64,000 nucleotides of DNA from positions 39,842,921 through 39,906,920 of the forward strand of contig CM038718.1 in assembly GCA_021613375.1 (NCBI GenBank). Direction: 5' to 3'. Numbering within the stretch: position 1 is the stretch's first letter; each line of letters begins with the position of its first letter. The translations under genes were made by a program, and so were the position numbers. Positions 46,511 through 57,735 of this stretch are shown piece after piece. The notes below the pieces were generated by a model. That model was given only the letters and a program-made list of their open reading frames with translations, did no database searches and was not told the DNA's origin. The DNA comes from Megaleporinus macrocephalus. Lineage: Eukaryota; Chordata; Actinopteri; Characiformes; Anostomidae.

Positions 46511-47039
46511 GTATTTTAGAGATTCCCACGAAGAGAAGAGGTCTGTATGTGTGCCCATTCGTTTCAGCATGCGAGACCCCCGACTCCACACTCCCTGGAA
46601 AAGGTCTTGACCATCAATTACACATATTACTATTATTCTGCGGAGGAGTGAGCGCGGGCCGCAGCCTCGGGGTCCGCCGGGTCAGGGCGGTTATCTGAGA
46701 GGAGTGAGCGTGCGGGTTTAATCACAGGTCGGAGGAGTGTGTGTGAGGGTGTAATCGCGGGTCAGAAACCTGCTGTCCAGCCGAGACCTGCCGAGTGAAT
46801 TTCAGTGGGTGTTTGACCTCTGACCCCGGTTTCAGCAGTGGGGCTAAATAGACCAGGGGAATCATAATAAAGGTGCAACTGCAAGTGTTTCAGACCGAAC
46901 AGCCCCCGTACGCTTCAACCCTCGTCCACTGATCACGTTTACGAGGTGTAATCAACACGATGTGGCCAAATGTTTGTGGACGCTCGCACTAAAGAGCTGT
47001 ACATACCCTGAACCTCCAACTCTGTTCCTCAAATACACC
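46511..47039. other. Single-copy DNA, partly Tc1-like end
   Basis: 46955-46990 (GGCCAAATGTTTGTGGACGC) resembles the terminal inverted repeat of a common teleost Tc1 family. A transposase fragment of that type lies 3 kb downstream at 49985-50230. The rest is unassigned. Confidence 0.4.
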
Positions 47040-49455
47040 AACCAGCACGTTTACACCCCCAACCACACCACCAACCAGCAACCAGAACATTTACACCCAA
47101 CCACACCACCAACCAGCAACCAGAACATTTACACACAACCACACCACCAACCAGCAACCAGAACATTTACACCCAACCACACCACCAACCAGCAACCAGA
47201 ACATTTACACCCAACCACACCACCAACCAGAAACCAGAACATTTACACCCAACCACACCACCAACCAGAAACCAGAACATCAACCAGCAACCAGAACATT
47301 TACACACAACCACACCACCAACCAGCAACCAGAACATTTACACACAACCACACCACCAACCAGCAACCAAAACATTTACACACAACCACACCACCAACCA
47401 GCAACCAGAACATTTACACACAACCACACCACCAACCAGAACATTTACACACAACCACAACACCAACCAGCAACCAGAACATTTACACACCACCACAACA
47501 CCAACCAGAACATTTACACACAACCACAACACCAACCAGCAACCAGAACATTTACACACAACCACAACACCAACCAGCAACCAGAACATTTACACACAAC
47601 CACAACCAGAACATTTACACACAACACCAACCAGAACATTTACACACAACCACACCACCAACCAGCAACCAGAACATTTACACACAACCACACCACCAAC
47701 CAGCAACCAGAACATTTACACACAACCACAACACCAACCAGAACATTTACACACAACCACACCACCAACCAGCAACCAGAACATTTACACACAACCACAC
47801 CACCAACCAGCAACCAGAACATTTACACACAACCACACCACCAACCAGAACATTTACACACAACCACACCACCAACCAGCAACCAGAACATTTACACACA
47901 ACCACAACCAGAACATTTACACACAACCACACCACCAACCAGCAACCAGAACATTTACACACAACCACACCACCAACCAGCAACCAGAACATTTACACAC
48001 AACCACACCACCAACCAGCAACCAGAACATTTACACACAACCACACCACCAACCAGCAACCAGAACATTTACACACAACCACAACACCAACCAGCAACCA
48101 GAACATTTACACACAGCCACAACACCAACCAGCAACCAGAACATTTACACACAGCCACAACAACCAACCAGCAACCAGAACATTTACACACAACCACAAC
48201 CCCAACCAGCAACCAGAACATTTACACACAACCACAACACCAACCAGAACATTTACACACAACCACAACACCAACCAGAACATTTACACACAACCACAAC
48301 CCCAACCAGCAACCAGAACATTTACACACAACCACACCACCAACCAGAACATTTACACACAACCACAACACCAACCAGAACATTTACACACAACCACACC
48401 ACCAACCAGCAACCAGAACATTTACACACAACCACACCACCAACCAGCAACCAGAACATTTACACACAACCACACCACCAACCAGAACATTTACACACAA
48501 CCACACCACCAACCAGCAACCAGAACATTTACACACAACCACACCTCCAACCAGCAACCAGAACATTTACACACAACCACAACACCAACCAGAACATTTA
48601 CACACAACCACAACACCAACCAGCAACCAGAACATTTACACACAGCCACAACAACCAACCAGCAACCAGAACATTTACACACAACCACAACACCAACCAA
48701 CAACCAGAACATTTACACACAACCACAACACCAACCAGAACATTTACACACAACCACACCACCAACCACCAACCAGAACATTTACACACAACCACAACAC
48801 CAACCAGCAACCAGAACATGTACACACAACCACACCACCAACCAGAACATTTACACACAACCACACCACCAACCAGCAACCAGAACATTTACACACAACC
48901 ACACCACCAACCAGCAACCAGAACATTTACACACAACCACAACACCAACCAGAACATTTACACACAACCACAACACCAACCAGCAACCAGAACATTTACA
49001 CACAGCCACAACAACCAACCAGCAACCAGAACATTTACACACAACCACAACACCAACCAACAACCAGAACATTTACACACAACCACAACACCAACCAGAA
49101 CATTTACACACAACCACACCACCAACCACCAACCAGAACATTTACATACAACCACAACACCAACCAGAACATTTACACACAACCACACCACCAACCAGCA
49201 ACCAGAACATTTACACACAACCACAACACCAACCAGAACATTTACACACAACTACAACACCAACCAGCAACCAGAACATTTACACACAGCCACAACAACC
49301 AACCAGCAACCAGAACATTTACACACAACCACACCACCAACCAACAACCAGAACATTTACACACAACCACAACACCAACCAGAACATTTACACACAACCA
49401 CACCACCAACCACCAACCAGAACATTTACATACAACCACAACACCAACCAGAATG
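47040..49455. repeat. 38/31 bp minisatellite, about 67 units
   Basis: The full unit is AACATTTACACACAACCACA followed by CCACCAACCAGCAACCAG. A shorter sub-type lacks the 7 bp AGCAACC. The two lengths are interspersed, and blocks of them recur (48590-48790 and 48945-49140 share the same order). The plus strand has no stop in any frame of the unit, giving an 841-codon Thr/His/Asn/Gln-rich open frame (46962-49487). I regard this as an artefact. Confidence 0.95.
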
Positions 49456-49984
49456 GTGGTGGAGAACTCCAGCGTTCCAGGCTGTGACGGGATCGTCGCC
49501 ACTTTTCATTCCTTCCCAACAAACAACCCAACTGTCAGAGCTACATGTTCATCTTTAAACCAGCCTGAAGATCCTCTTCTCCACATTCTTCATCTAATGT
49601 TCCACCTTAAACACTGCAGCTCGTACAGGCGCCAGAATGGAACCACAGCACTGTTTAAGGTGGAACGGAGAATTCCCAAAACCAGCTGCTGAACTTCCAA
49701 CATCTTTAACAGAATCCTGAACAACTTTAACTCTGCAGTCTGTACATTTCACTCCGGACAGTTTCTCCAACACTCGAACAACATGGAGCAGCTTCAGCTC
49801 AGCGTTCAACACTGAAGAGACTGAAGAGACGAGCAGCTCCACCTTTATTAGCACCACAACCTCCAACAGTGACTGGAAGTAGCAGCCATGCTGTGTGAGT
49901 GGATCACTGTGTGCTGGTTGAAGCAGATCATCTTAAACTGAAAGTTTCCAGCAAGTAACCGCTTTTAAACAACTCAGTCCATGG
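49456..49984. other. Spacer with a 14 bp perfect inverted repeat
   Basis: GTTCCACCTTAAAC at 49599-49612 is the exact reverse complement of GTTTAAGGTGGAAC at 49653-49666, with a 40 bp loop. No gene recognised. Confidence 0.6.
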
Positions 49985-50235
49985 AATGTCTGTCCTGCTG
50001 GAGCTGCCCCGGACAACAGCAAGTGCTACTACTGTGAAATGGAAGCGGGTAGAAGCAACAGCAGTTCAGCCAAGAGGCAGCGGGGTTCTATCATGAGCAG
50101 CTTCTTTAGTTGAGATTCAATGGCAGAGCAGCTACGCACAAGCCTTATGATCCCTATGTGCATTGCCAAGTGTCGGCTGGAACAACGTAAAGCTCCACCA
50201 TCTCTGGAGCGATGAATCACACGGTTGTTTCAAAT
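49985..50235 (+). pseudogene. Tc1-like transposase fragment
   Basis: The plus strand, with frame changes, resembles the middle of fish Tc1 transposase DNA. GGAATGTCTGTCCTGCTGG and the following CAGCAGTTCAGCC occur in the order found in the N-terminal third. WNNVKLHHLWSDESHG can then be read at about 50178-50226, covering the first catalytic Asp (WSDES). The intervening part of the gene is deleted. Confidence 0.62.
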
Positions 50236-50890
50236 GTGTGGATCTTTTTTCGCTTGCCAACAGCCCGAAACAGAACAACATGTAACCGTCCATCACTTAA
50301 ACAAGAGCGTCAGACCTCCTACAGGACCACCATGCAAGAACATGTGAGACAATACTGCTGTAGACTGAATGGGTGATGTAAGTGTGTGATGGGAACAGTG
50401 AGGTGCCTACAGAACCCCACCGCCGGTATTCCAGCGTCGCTGTGTGTCTGCCGGCCCACCTGCCTCCCCACACAGGAGCAGCATTGTTTCCCCCTGTTCC
50501 CCAAACGCTCAAAGACAATGGGACGTGATGCGGGATGCTTTGCGGACTCATTAAAGGTGTAATGGGGCAGAAAGTGCTCGGCCTGAGGCTCATTTAGCTA
50601 ATGCACCTCAAATCTGTATCAGGATCCGTCACCTTCCTCCTCCTGCTGCTGCTGCTGCTGCTGCTGGTGATGATTCAGTCACGTCAGCCTGGAGCTCAGC
50701 TCAGCTCAGGCCAGCTCAGGTCAGGAACTACACTCATCTACAGCAGAGGTGTGAAGCTGTGGTGCTGAAGGCTAAAGCAGTGCTGCGTGTAGTGCTTCCT
50801 CTGCTCCTGCCTGATCACCTGATTCAGTTCATCATCTACAGCTCGAGTGGAGCTTCACCAGTTTACCTGAACAGCAGCTGTAATGCAAGT
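50236..50890. other. Single-copy DNA with (CTG)n
   Basis: A (CTG)8 run lies at 50643-50666. GCTCAGCTCAGCTCAGGC-type short repeats lie at 50692-50722. No gene recognised. Confidence 0.45.
50643..50666. repeat. (CTG)8 trinucleotide repeat
   Basis: Uninterrupted CTG triplets preceded by CTCCTCCTC. Confidence 0.96.
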
Positions 50891-50892
50891 TG

Positions 50893-51645
50893 TTACGCAT
50901 GAAACTCCAAATACAAGTGTTAACAGTCCAATACTAATGACTTCCAGTATGAATCTGCAGTATGTGTAGTGTTCACAGTCTGACAGTAATAACTGTGGAG
51001 TGATTGTAATCCAGTATGAATCTGCAGTATGTGTAGTGTTCACAGTCTGACAGTAATAACTGTGGAGCGATTGTAATCCAGTATGAATCTGCAGTGTGTG
51101 TAGTGTTTACAGTCTGACAGGAATAACTGGGGAGTGATTGTAATCCAGTATGAATCTGCAGTGTGTGTAGTGTTTACAGTCTGACAGTAATAACTGGGGA
51201 GTGATTGTAATCCAGTATGAATCTGCAGTGTGTGTAGTGTTTACAGTCTGACAGTAATGACTGGGGAGTGATTGTAATCCAGTATGAATCTGCAGTATGT
51301 GTAGTGTTTACAGTCTGACAGTAATAACTGTGGAGTGATTATAATCCAGTATGAATCTGCAGTGTGTGTAGTGTTTACAGTCTGACAGTAATAACTGTGG
51401 AGTGATTATAATCCAGTATGAATCTGCAGTATGTGTAGTGTTTACAGTCTGACAGTAATAACTGTGGAGTGATTATAATCCAGTATGAATCTGCAGTATG
51501 TGTAGTGTTTACAGTCTGACAGTAATAACTGTGGAGTGATTGTAATCCAGTATGAATCTGCAGTGTGTGTAGTGTTTACAGTCTGACAGTAATAACTGTG
51601 GAGCGATTGTAATCCAGTATGTATCTTTGCAGTGTTTATTTGATC
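50893..51645. repeat. 67 bp minisatellite, about 11 units
   Basis: The unit holds AGTCTGACAGTAATAACTGT, GGAGTGATTGTAATCCAGTA and TGAATCTGCAGTRTGTGTAG. Successive units start at 50947, 51014 and on. The first and last units are diverged. Confidence 0.95.
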
Positions 51646-52318
51646 AGAGTCTGGGACGCTGCTAAGTAATAAAGCTGAAGCTCGACTCTGAACCTGTGTG
51701 GGTTTCTATTGCGTTTAAATCAAATGTATCAAAATCCAGCCGTTGCAGGTCTTCTAATAAACTCTCAGCCAGTCTCCCGAGAGGCTTCTCCTCAACCTGC
51801 ACCTCCCCAGACCCACTGAATCAATAGCATTAGTCATTCGAATGTCAGACCCGTGCACCGCCGCCCCTCATTGTCCAAACACATTCAGGCTGCAGCAGAT
51901 GGCCGCCGTCCTTCCATCACGTTTACTGCCCGCGTCCACCATTAGCGCGAGCGCTCCTGGAAAACTCGCGCACTTGAGCTCGGTCAATCACAAACGCCAG
52001 AGACCCGATTTCCAGCGCGGCCATTAGCCCGGCCTGCCCTGAGAACACCGCGTGCAGCACTTAGGGGCTGTAGACGCACATTTGTTAGCGCTGGTCAAAA
52101 AAAACAACGCTCGTGCACTCGGGTAAATGGATTCAGCGAAGAGGTGGGCCGAGGTGGGCTGTTCAAAATAACAAGGACTCACACTGTCATTGATACGAAG
52201 CACCATTTGTAGTCGGGAACCACAACCTGCAGATGTGTTGCTCTTTCAGCACCCAGAACCGATTTCACTGATTTAACTGTTCACATTAATAGAGCACGTT
52301 CCTAAAGAGATATAAGCA
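51646..52318. other. Single-copy DNA, CpG-bearing
   Basis: 51780-52200 is complex with many CpGs and no recognisable exon. It is a candidate noncoding conserved region. Confidence 0.35.
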
Positions 52319-53640
52319 GAAATCCATCCATCATCTTCCTCTTTATCCCGCTAGTCGAGGGTCCAACACACTCTCACGCCTACAGTCAGTTTAGAGTGAG
52401 GATCCTAACATACATGTGTTTAGACTGTGGGAGGAAACCGGAAAACCTGGAGGAACCCACTCAAACACAGAGAGACCATACACACTCCACACAGAACCAC
52501 CCGGACCGGGAATCCAACCCAGATCATCTTACTGTGAGGAGACAGTGCTGACCACTACACCACCATACTGACCACTACACCACCGTACTGACCACTACAC
52601 CACCATACTGACCACTACACCACCATACTGACCACTACACCACCATACTGACCACCACACCACCGTACTGACCACTACACCACCATACTGACCACCACAC
52701 CACCGTACTAACCACCACACCACCGTACTAACCACTACACCACCATACTAACCACTACACCACCTTACTAACCACTACACCACCATACTAACCACTACAC
52801 CACCGTACTGACCCCTACACCACCGTACTAACCACTACACCACCGTACTGACCACTACACCACCGTACTGACCCCTACACCACCGTACTGACCACTACAC
52901 CACCGTACTGACCACTCCACCACCGTACTGACCACTACACCACCGTACTGACCACTACACCACCGTACTGACCACTACACCACCATACTAACCACTACAC
53001 CACCATACTAACCACTACACCACCATACTAACCACTACACCACCGTACTGACCACTACACCACCGTACTGACCACTCCACCACCGTACTGACCACTACAC
53101 CACCGTACTGACCACTACACCACCATACTAACCACTACACCACCATACTAACCACTACACCACCGTACTGACCACTACACCACCATACTGACCACTACAC
53201 CACCGTACTGACCACTACACCACCGTACTAACCACTACACCACCGTACTAACCACTACACCATCGTACTAACCACTACACCACCATACTAACCACTACAC
53301 CACCATACTAACCACTACACCACCATACTAACCACTACACCACCATACTAACCACTACACCACCGTACTAACCACTACACCACCTTACTAACCACTACAC
53401 CACCGTACTAACCACTACACCACCGTACTAACCACTTCACCACCGTACTAACCACTACACCACCATACTAACCACTACACCACCGTACTAACCACTACAC
53501 CACCTTACTAACCACTTCACCACCGTACTAACCACTACACCACCATACTAACCACTACACCACCGTACTAACCACTACACCACCGTACTAACCACTACAC
53601 CACCATACTAACCACTACATGGTTAGCCACGGCAGCACCG
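52319..53640 (-). mobile_element. tRNA-derived SINE (family A) with amplified A-box region
   Basis: Read on the minus strand, the 3' part (52319-52545) ends in a GGATGGATT-type tail and contains TCTGTGTGGAGTGTGTATGG and CGGGTGGTTCTGTGTGG. A Pol III B-box-like GGTTGGATTCC lies at 52509-52519, one mismatch from the usual GGTTCGANTCC. The tRNA-like head (GTGGCTAACCATGTAGTGG) is at the far right. Between them the A-box region is repeated about 54 times. A second copy is at 62012-62789. No clear target duplication was found for this copy. Confidence 0.85.
52541..53620 (-). repeat. 20 bp A-box minisatellite, about 54 units without indels
   Basis: On the minus strand the unit is GTAGTGGTTAGTATGGTGGT. 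The phase is kept exactly at 20 bp over more than 1 kb, with substitutions only (ata/gta/tta, acta/actg, few others). The unit contains TGGTGTAGTGG, matching the Pol III A-box consensus TRGYNNARNNGG. Confidence 0.97.
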
Positions 53641-53935
53641 TTTAAGGTGGAACAGGAGGACTCTAAGAAGAATGTAACTCTAGGACCATTTAAGGTGGAA
53701 ATGGAAAACTAACAAGAAGCAAGAGGGCATTGAAATCTAACTACTGCACCATTTAAGGTGGAACTGGACAGCTCCTACAAAAATGTATTTACTGCACTAT
53801 TTAAGGTGGAACAGAAAAAGTTACACAGAAGCTGGGCTATTGGAATAAAACTTTTGCACTATTTAAGGTGGAACGGGAAGATTCTAACAAAAGTCTAACT
53901 ACTGAGCCATTTAAGGTAAACTGGAAAACATCCAG
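53632..53935. repeat. Tandem repeat of TTTAAGGTGGAAC, about 6 units of 45-65 bp
   Basis: CATTTAAGGTGGAA or a close variant starts near 53639, 53688, 53751, 53799, 53866 and 53908, each followed by a purine-rich segment (TGGAAAACTAACAAGAAG). Confidence 0.85.
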
Positions 53936-54270
53936 TGGAGAACATTAACTTATCTGTGATGTTTCATAGAACCAGTAGGTCTGTACGATCTGGTCCTGCT
54001 TGCTAAAGTTTGTGACGGTAACTGGTCATAAATGCAGCAGCAACAGTAGCAAAGGTTTGCTAACCACAACTAAGCTAATCTTAGCTTTATTACTTGCTGT
54101 GTTGTTGTTCCTGCTAATGTTGCATCACGATATTTATCTATAGCACGAATAACGAGCCGTGTGAAGGGTCTCATGGCCTCAAAGAAGTTTACTAGCCCAG
54201 TGATGTTCACCTTGGCCATACATGTCCATGTATTTGGCGTGAGAGTGAATCGGGCCTAGTGGACATTGGA
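53936..54270. other. Single-copy DNA
   Basis: No gene or repeat recognised. Confidence 0.4.
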
Positions 54271-54638
54271 CAAAATAGCGAAAGTAGGGCACTATATCCT
54301 GAAATCGTGCACTATATAGTAGGGGATGCGTCAACTAGTCAACTCTACTGCTCGACAACAATATGGATGTCTCGGAGAAGACAACGACTGATTTCCAGTA
54401 TCTCCGGCCTCCTGAAGGCTAGCGATGCGGATCCAAGGCTCGTTGGAAAGGGCACACCATGTTCTATTGACCCGTAGATGTGGGTTTGGCTTTGTTCCAA
54501 TATCTGATCCACAGAGCTTTAAAGAAAGTTCAGACATTGAAAGTCAATATCTCTGATTTTCTTAAGACTACAATGAAAAGTCAGGTGTGGCTGGAAAACA
54601 AAGCATAAGTCTAAAGATCCTGCAAAGCTTCCACTATA
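54271..54638. other. Region with GCACTATATAGTA motifs
   Basis: AGTAGGGCACTATATCCTG and GTGCACTATATAGTAGGGG lie at 54286-54330. Related text (GGGCACTATATAGTAAAC) recurs at 55312-55330 on the far side of the next element. This suggests an older element split by the insertion, which is inference. Confidence 0.4.
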
Positions 54639-55222
54639 CAGTGGCTGTGTCTCAAATCCTACTGAGCTCCTACATAGGCAGTATTTTACGTCATAGTATG
54701 CGCTCCCGACATGTAGACTGTCCCAATACTTACATACCTTAAACATGCTGTCTACTGAGGAACCTTATTTAGACCTGATTTTAAGAAGTATTGAACGCTT
54801 CCTCAGCCGCTAAGACAATCCCATGATGCACCGCAGGCTAATCTACGAGCAGTGAAGTGGTTTTAAAATGTGAGTTATTTTGATTCTCTGGAGTTTTAAT
54901 GTGTTTCTGGTCATATAATCACACAAAACAGTATTTAATTATCAACTCTGTAACGAGTCCTTCACCATTTACACTTTTATACTCCAGACATTAGACATTA
55001 TGCTAGCAGATTTTTAAGCCTATTGTTTTAGCTGCTGACTAGTAGCTTAGCAACCAGCTAAACCACCGGTGGCGTGCTGCAGTGGGCGGGAACAAGCCGT
55101 GACGCAGTCTCTCTCTAACTAGAGCGTCTCAGTAATCTGTTTTATGAGGAGAGATGAGGAGAGAACGCTGCTACCTAGACAGCCTACTTAGACACTCACT
55201 AGGGTTTGAGACAGACCCATTG
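54639..55222. mobile_element. Non-autonomous DNA element with about 26 bp inverted ends
   Basis: The left end is CAGTGGCTGTGTCTCAAATC. The right end, read on the opposite strand, is CAATGGGTCTGTCTCAAACC, and the similarity continues for several more bases (CTACTGAG versus CTAGTGAG). The interior is noncoding. A CAGTG start is common in hAT-type elements, but no 8 bp target duplication was found, so the superfamily is uncertain. Confidence 0.72.
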
Positions 55223-55347
55223 AGTAGAGCACACTGGCCTGTTCACTATAGGGCACAATATCTCTCATACCCTCTTCTACGCATAGGGCAGCACTCGGGA
55301 CCCAATGTTGGGCACTATATAGTAAACAGAGCATAGCTTTGGATATA

Positions 55348-55878
55348 CAGAACCAGTCAAAAGGTTTGAAGACACTCAAGATCTATATATGTTTATGATT
55401 AGAAACAAGTTTAGATGTGAACGTGTTGAGAGACGAGTGTAAGAAGTGAAGTTGGAGCCCATGTACACAAATATTACTAAAACAAACATTTGAGTGTATT
55501 TAAATGTAAAAATGAGAATGTATATTTTTATAAGAGCTATAAAACCACCAAACCTGTTTATCAGAACAAGATCTCAGCATCTACACTATCTTCTTCAGTC
55601 CTGTTAGAGAAGCAGCTCATGTGGCTCCTCTTGATGAAGCTGCTGGTCAGAATGTTCAAAGTATGTAAACCTGCATCAGAGCAAATGAGCTCATTTCTAA
55701 AAGACCCTCTAAACATTCTTTAAACACAACCAGATGTTTTATTCTGCTCCAGGCATAATTCCATACTGACTATTGTATAGTTCTGATCTCCTCACACTTA
55801 TTCACTAATATTATTACTATTAATATAATACATATAAGAAGAACCTGGATACGTGTCTCCAAACCTTTGACTGAGTGT
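55348..55878. mobile_element. Tc1-like MITE, about 530 bp
   Basis: The left end CAGAACCAGTCAAAAGGTTT follows a TA. The right end on the opposite strand is TACACTCAGTCAAAGGTTTG. The shared core CAGTCAAAGGTTTGRAGACAC is known from teleost Tc1-type MITE ends. There is no transposase inside, and an open frame at 55490-55723 is incidental. Confidence 0.78.
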
Positions 55879-56864
55879 AACTCAGTCAGTGTAAGGCTAT
55901 GTAGGGACGAGGTGGTTAAGATGTGGATGCTTATAGTAGTCATAGAGGGAGGAGATGGAGGGCAAAGTGGAACTGAGCTGGAGGTGATGTGTCTGGCGAA
56001 CTCCGCAGGCGTCGAGAAAGGAAGCGAGGAGGAAAGAAGCAGCCGGCACTAAAAGCCTGAGCCCGGGCCTGAGCCTTAATAGAGTCCAGGCCTCACTGCA
56101 GGGCTTCGGGGACGTAATTAATTAACAAGTATAACAAAAAGGTTCAGGCGTGGACCTCCAGGGGCACCCCAGGCCTCCTCTCATCTCCAGCCTGGAGAAG
56201 GAGGCCATCGTGGGGCATATGTGGGGCGCACATCCCCCCGAACAGCAAGACGGATGAATCAAACGTCTAAATGAGCTCGGCCGAGAGAAGGCCCATCATT
56301 AAAGCTTTCCTTAATGATGATTCGGGAGCATCGTAGAGCCGCTCCCAGCGCGCCGGTGCTGCTCGCGCAAACCTCCAGCCCGGCTGGGAAAAAGCAGGAT
56401 ACGCCGACGCCGAGTCCCCACGCCGAACGAGGAGAAAGGGATGTAGGGATAATTGCGCCGGCGCGGAGTTGCATACCATACTTGATGTATATTTGCATAA
56501 AACAAAACAAGAAGAGTGAAGAATTAATTATAGACACTGTGAGTGACATACGTAAGAGAAATAATTATCCTCAGTATCGACTCATCCTCGGTAGTCAAAC
56601 ACTGAACAGCAGTCGTTCGGCTTAATTAATGTACCCAGGGACCTAAACACTTAGCTCTTATAACTATATTTATTCAGTGCGTTTACAGGTGGGAATACGA
56701 CTCAGCCTCTCTGATGCTTAACTGAGGGGCAGCAGTGCTAATAATAATAATAGAGCTTTCATCAACGCCTCAAAGCGAATTACAGTTAATACTATACAAA
56801 GACAACACAACCTACAGTAGGATATAACCAGTTTCTCAGTTCCCGACTTAGGCTTTAGTGTAAA

Positions 56865-56865
<1 letters not shown>
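55879..56865. other. Single-copy DNA, candidate conserved noncoding region
   Basis: 56040-56640 is complex, with a GC-rich core (56320-56470) between AT-rich flanks containing ATTAATTA words. Several overlapping frames of 60-100 codons exist on both strands without a recognised domain. Confidence 0.4.
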
Positions 56866-56895
<30 letters not shown>

Positions 56896-57435
56896 GTAGG
56901 GGTTAGGGTTTAGTGTAAATGTAGGGGTTAGGGTTTAGTGTATATGTAGGAGTTAGTGTTTAGTGTAAATGTAGGAGTTAGGGTTTTTTTTAGTGTAAAT
57001 GTAGGTGTTAGGGTTTAGTGTAAATGTAGGAGTTGGTGTTTAGCGTAAATGTAGGAGTTTGTGTTTAGCGTAAATGTAGGAGTTAGTGTTTAGCGTAAAT
57101 GTAGAAATTAGTGTTTAGTGTAAATGTAGGAGTTAGTGTTTAGTGTAAATGTAGGAGTTAGGGTTTAGTGTAAATGTAGGAGTTAGGTTTTAGTGTAAAT
57201 GTACAGTTTAGGGTTTAGTCTGGATGTAGGGGTTAGGGTTTAGTGTGGATGTAGGGGTTAGTGTTTAGTGTAAATGTAGGAGTTAGTGTTTAGTGTAAAT
57301 GTAGGAGTTAGTGTTTAGTGTAAATGTAGGTGTTAGGGTTTAGTGTATATGTAGGAGTTAGGGTTTAGTGTATATGTAGGAGTTAGGGTTTAGTGTATAT
57401 GTAGGTGTTAGGGTTTAGTGTATATGTAGGAGTTA
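56866..57435. repeat. 25 bp minisatellite, left part
   Basis: The unit is TTAGTGTAAATGTAGGAGTTAGGGT-like (core TTTAGTGTAAATGTAGGAG). A TG/TA dinucleotide run at 56868-56895 precedes it. The array is interrupted at 57435 by SINE-B. Confidence 0.94.
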
Positions 57436-57551
57436 CGACGACGACGACGTACGATTAGCCACATGTGTTTACACACAGCGGAATTTGACCTCCGCATTTA
57501 ACCCATCCGTGCAGTGAAACACCCACATATACACACACTAGTGAACATACA

Positions 57552-57566
57552 CACTAGGGGGCGGTG
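57552..57566 (+). promoter_or_regulatory. CTCF-like motif in SINE-B
   Basis: CACTAGGGGGCGGTG fits the CTCF core at every core position. This copy represents the pre-expansion state of the SINE. Confidence 0.4.
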
Positions 57567-57674
57567 AGCACACGTGCCCGGAGCGGTGGGCAGCCCTTAT
57601 CCACGGCGCCCGGGGAGCAGTTGGGGTTAGGTGCCTTGCCCAAGGGCACTACAGTCATGACTTGCCGGTCCCAG

Positions 57675-57684
57675 GGATCGAACC
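57675..57684 (-). promoter_or_regulatory. Pol III B box of SINE-B
   Basis: GGTTCGATCC on the minus strand matches the tRNA B-box consensus GGTTCRANNC. Confidence 0.7.
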
Positions 57685-57735
57685 GGCGACCTTCCGGTCA
57701 CAAGACCGGATCCCTAACCTTCAGCCCACGAGTTA

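Larger units (their letters stand above)
57436..57729 (-). mobile_element. tRNA-derived SINE (family B), unexpanded, inserted in the 25 bp array
   Basis: Read on the minus strand, it starts with a tRNA-like head. An A-box-like TGGGCTGAAGG lies at about 57719-57729 and a perfect B box GGTTCGATCC at 57675-57684. A body follows with one copy of the CACTAGTGTG unit, then GGTTAAATGCGGAGGTCAAA and a (CGT)n tail at 57436-57450. The 6 bp GAGTTA lies on both sides (57430-57435, 57730-57735) as a possible target duplication. It is short, and the repeat context makes it weak evidence. Confidence 0.85.

Noticed and set aside
46962..49487. 841-codon Thr/His/Asn/Gln-rich frame on the plus strand
   Set aside because: It is the 38/31 bp minisatellite read through. 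Units are not multiples of three and all frames are open, so there is no constraint on a protein.
52319..53640. Target duplication for the left SINE-A copy
   Set aside because: No matching direct repeat was found at its two ends. The clear example is only the 62 kb copy.
57660..57729. A possible tRNA gene on the minus strand (good B box)
   Set aside because: The head lacks a complete cloverleaf and is followed by a SINE body and a (CGT)n tail, so it is the promoter of a retroposon.
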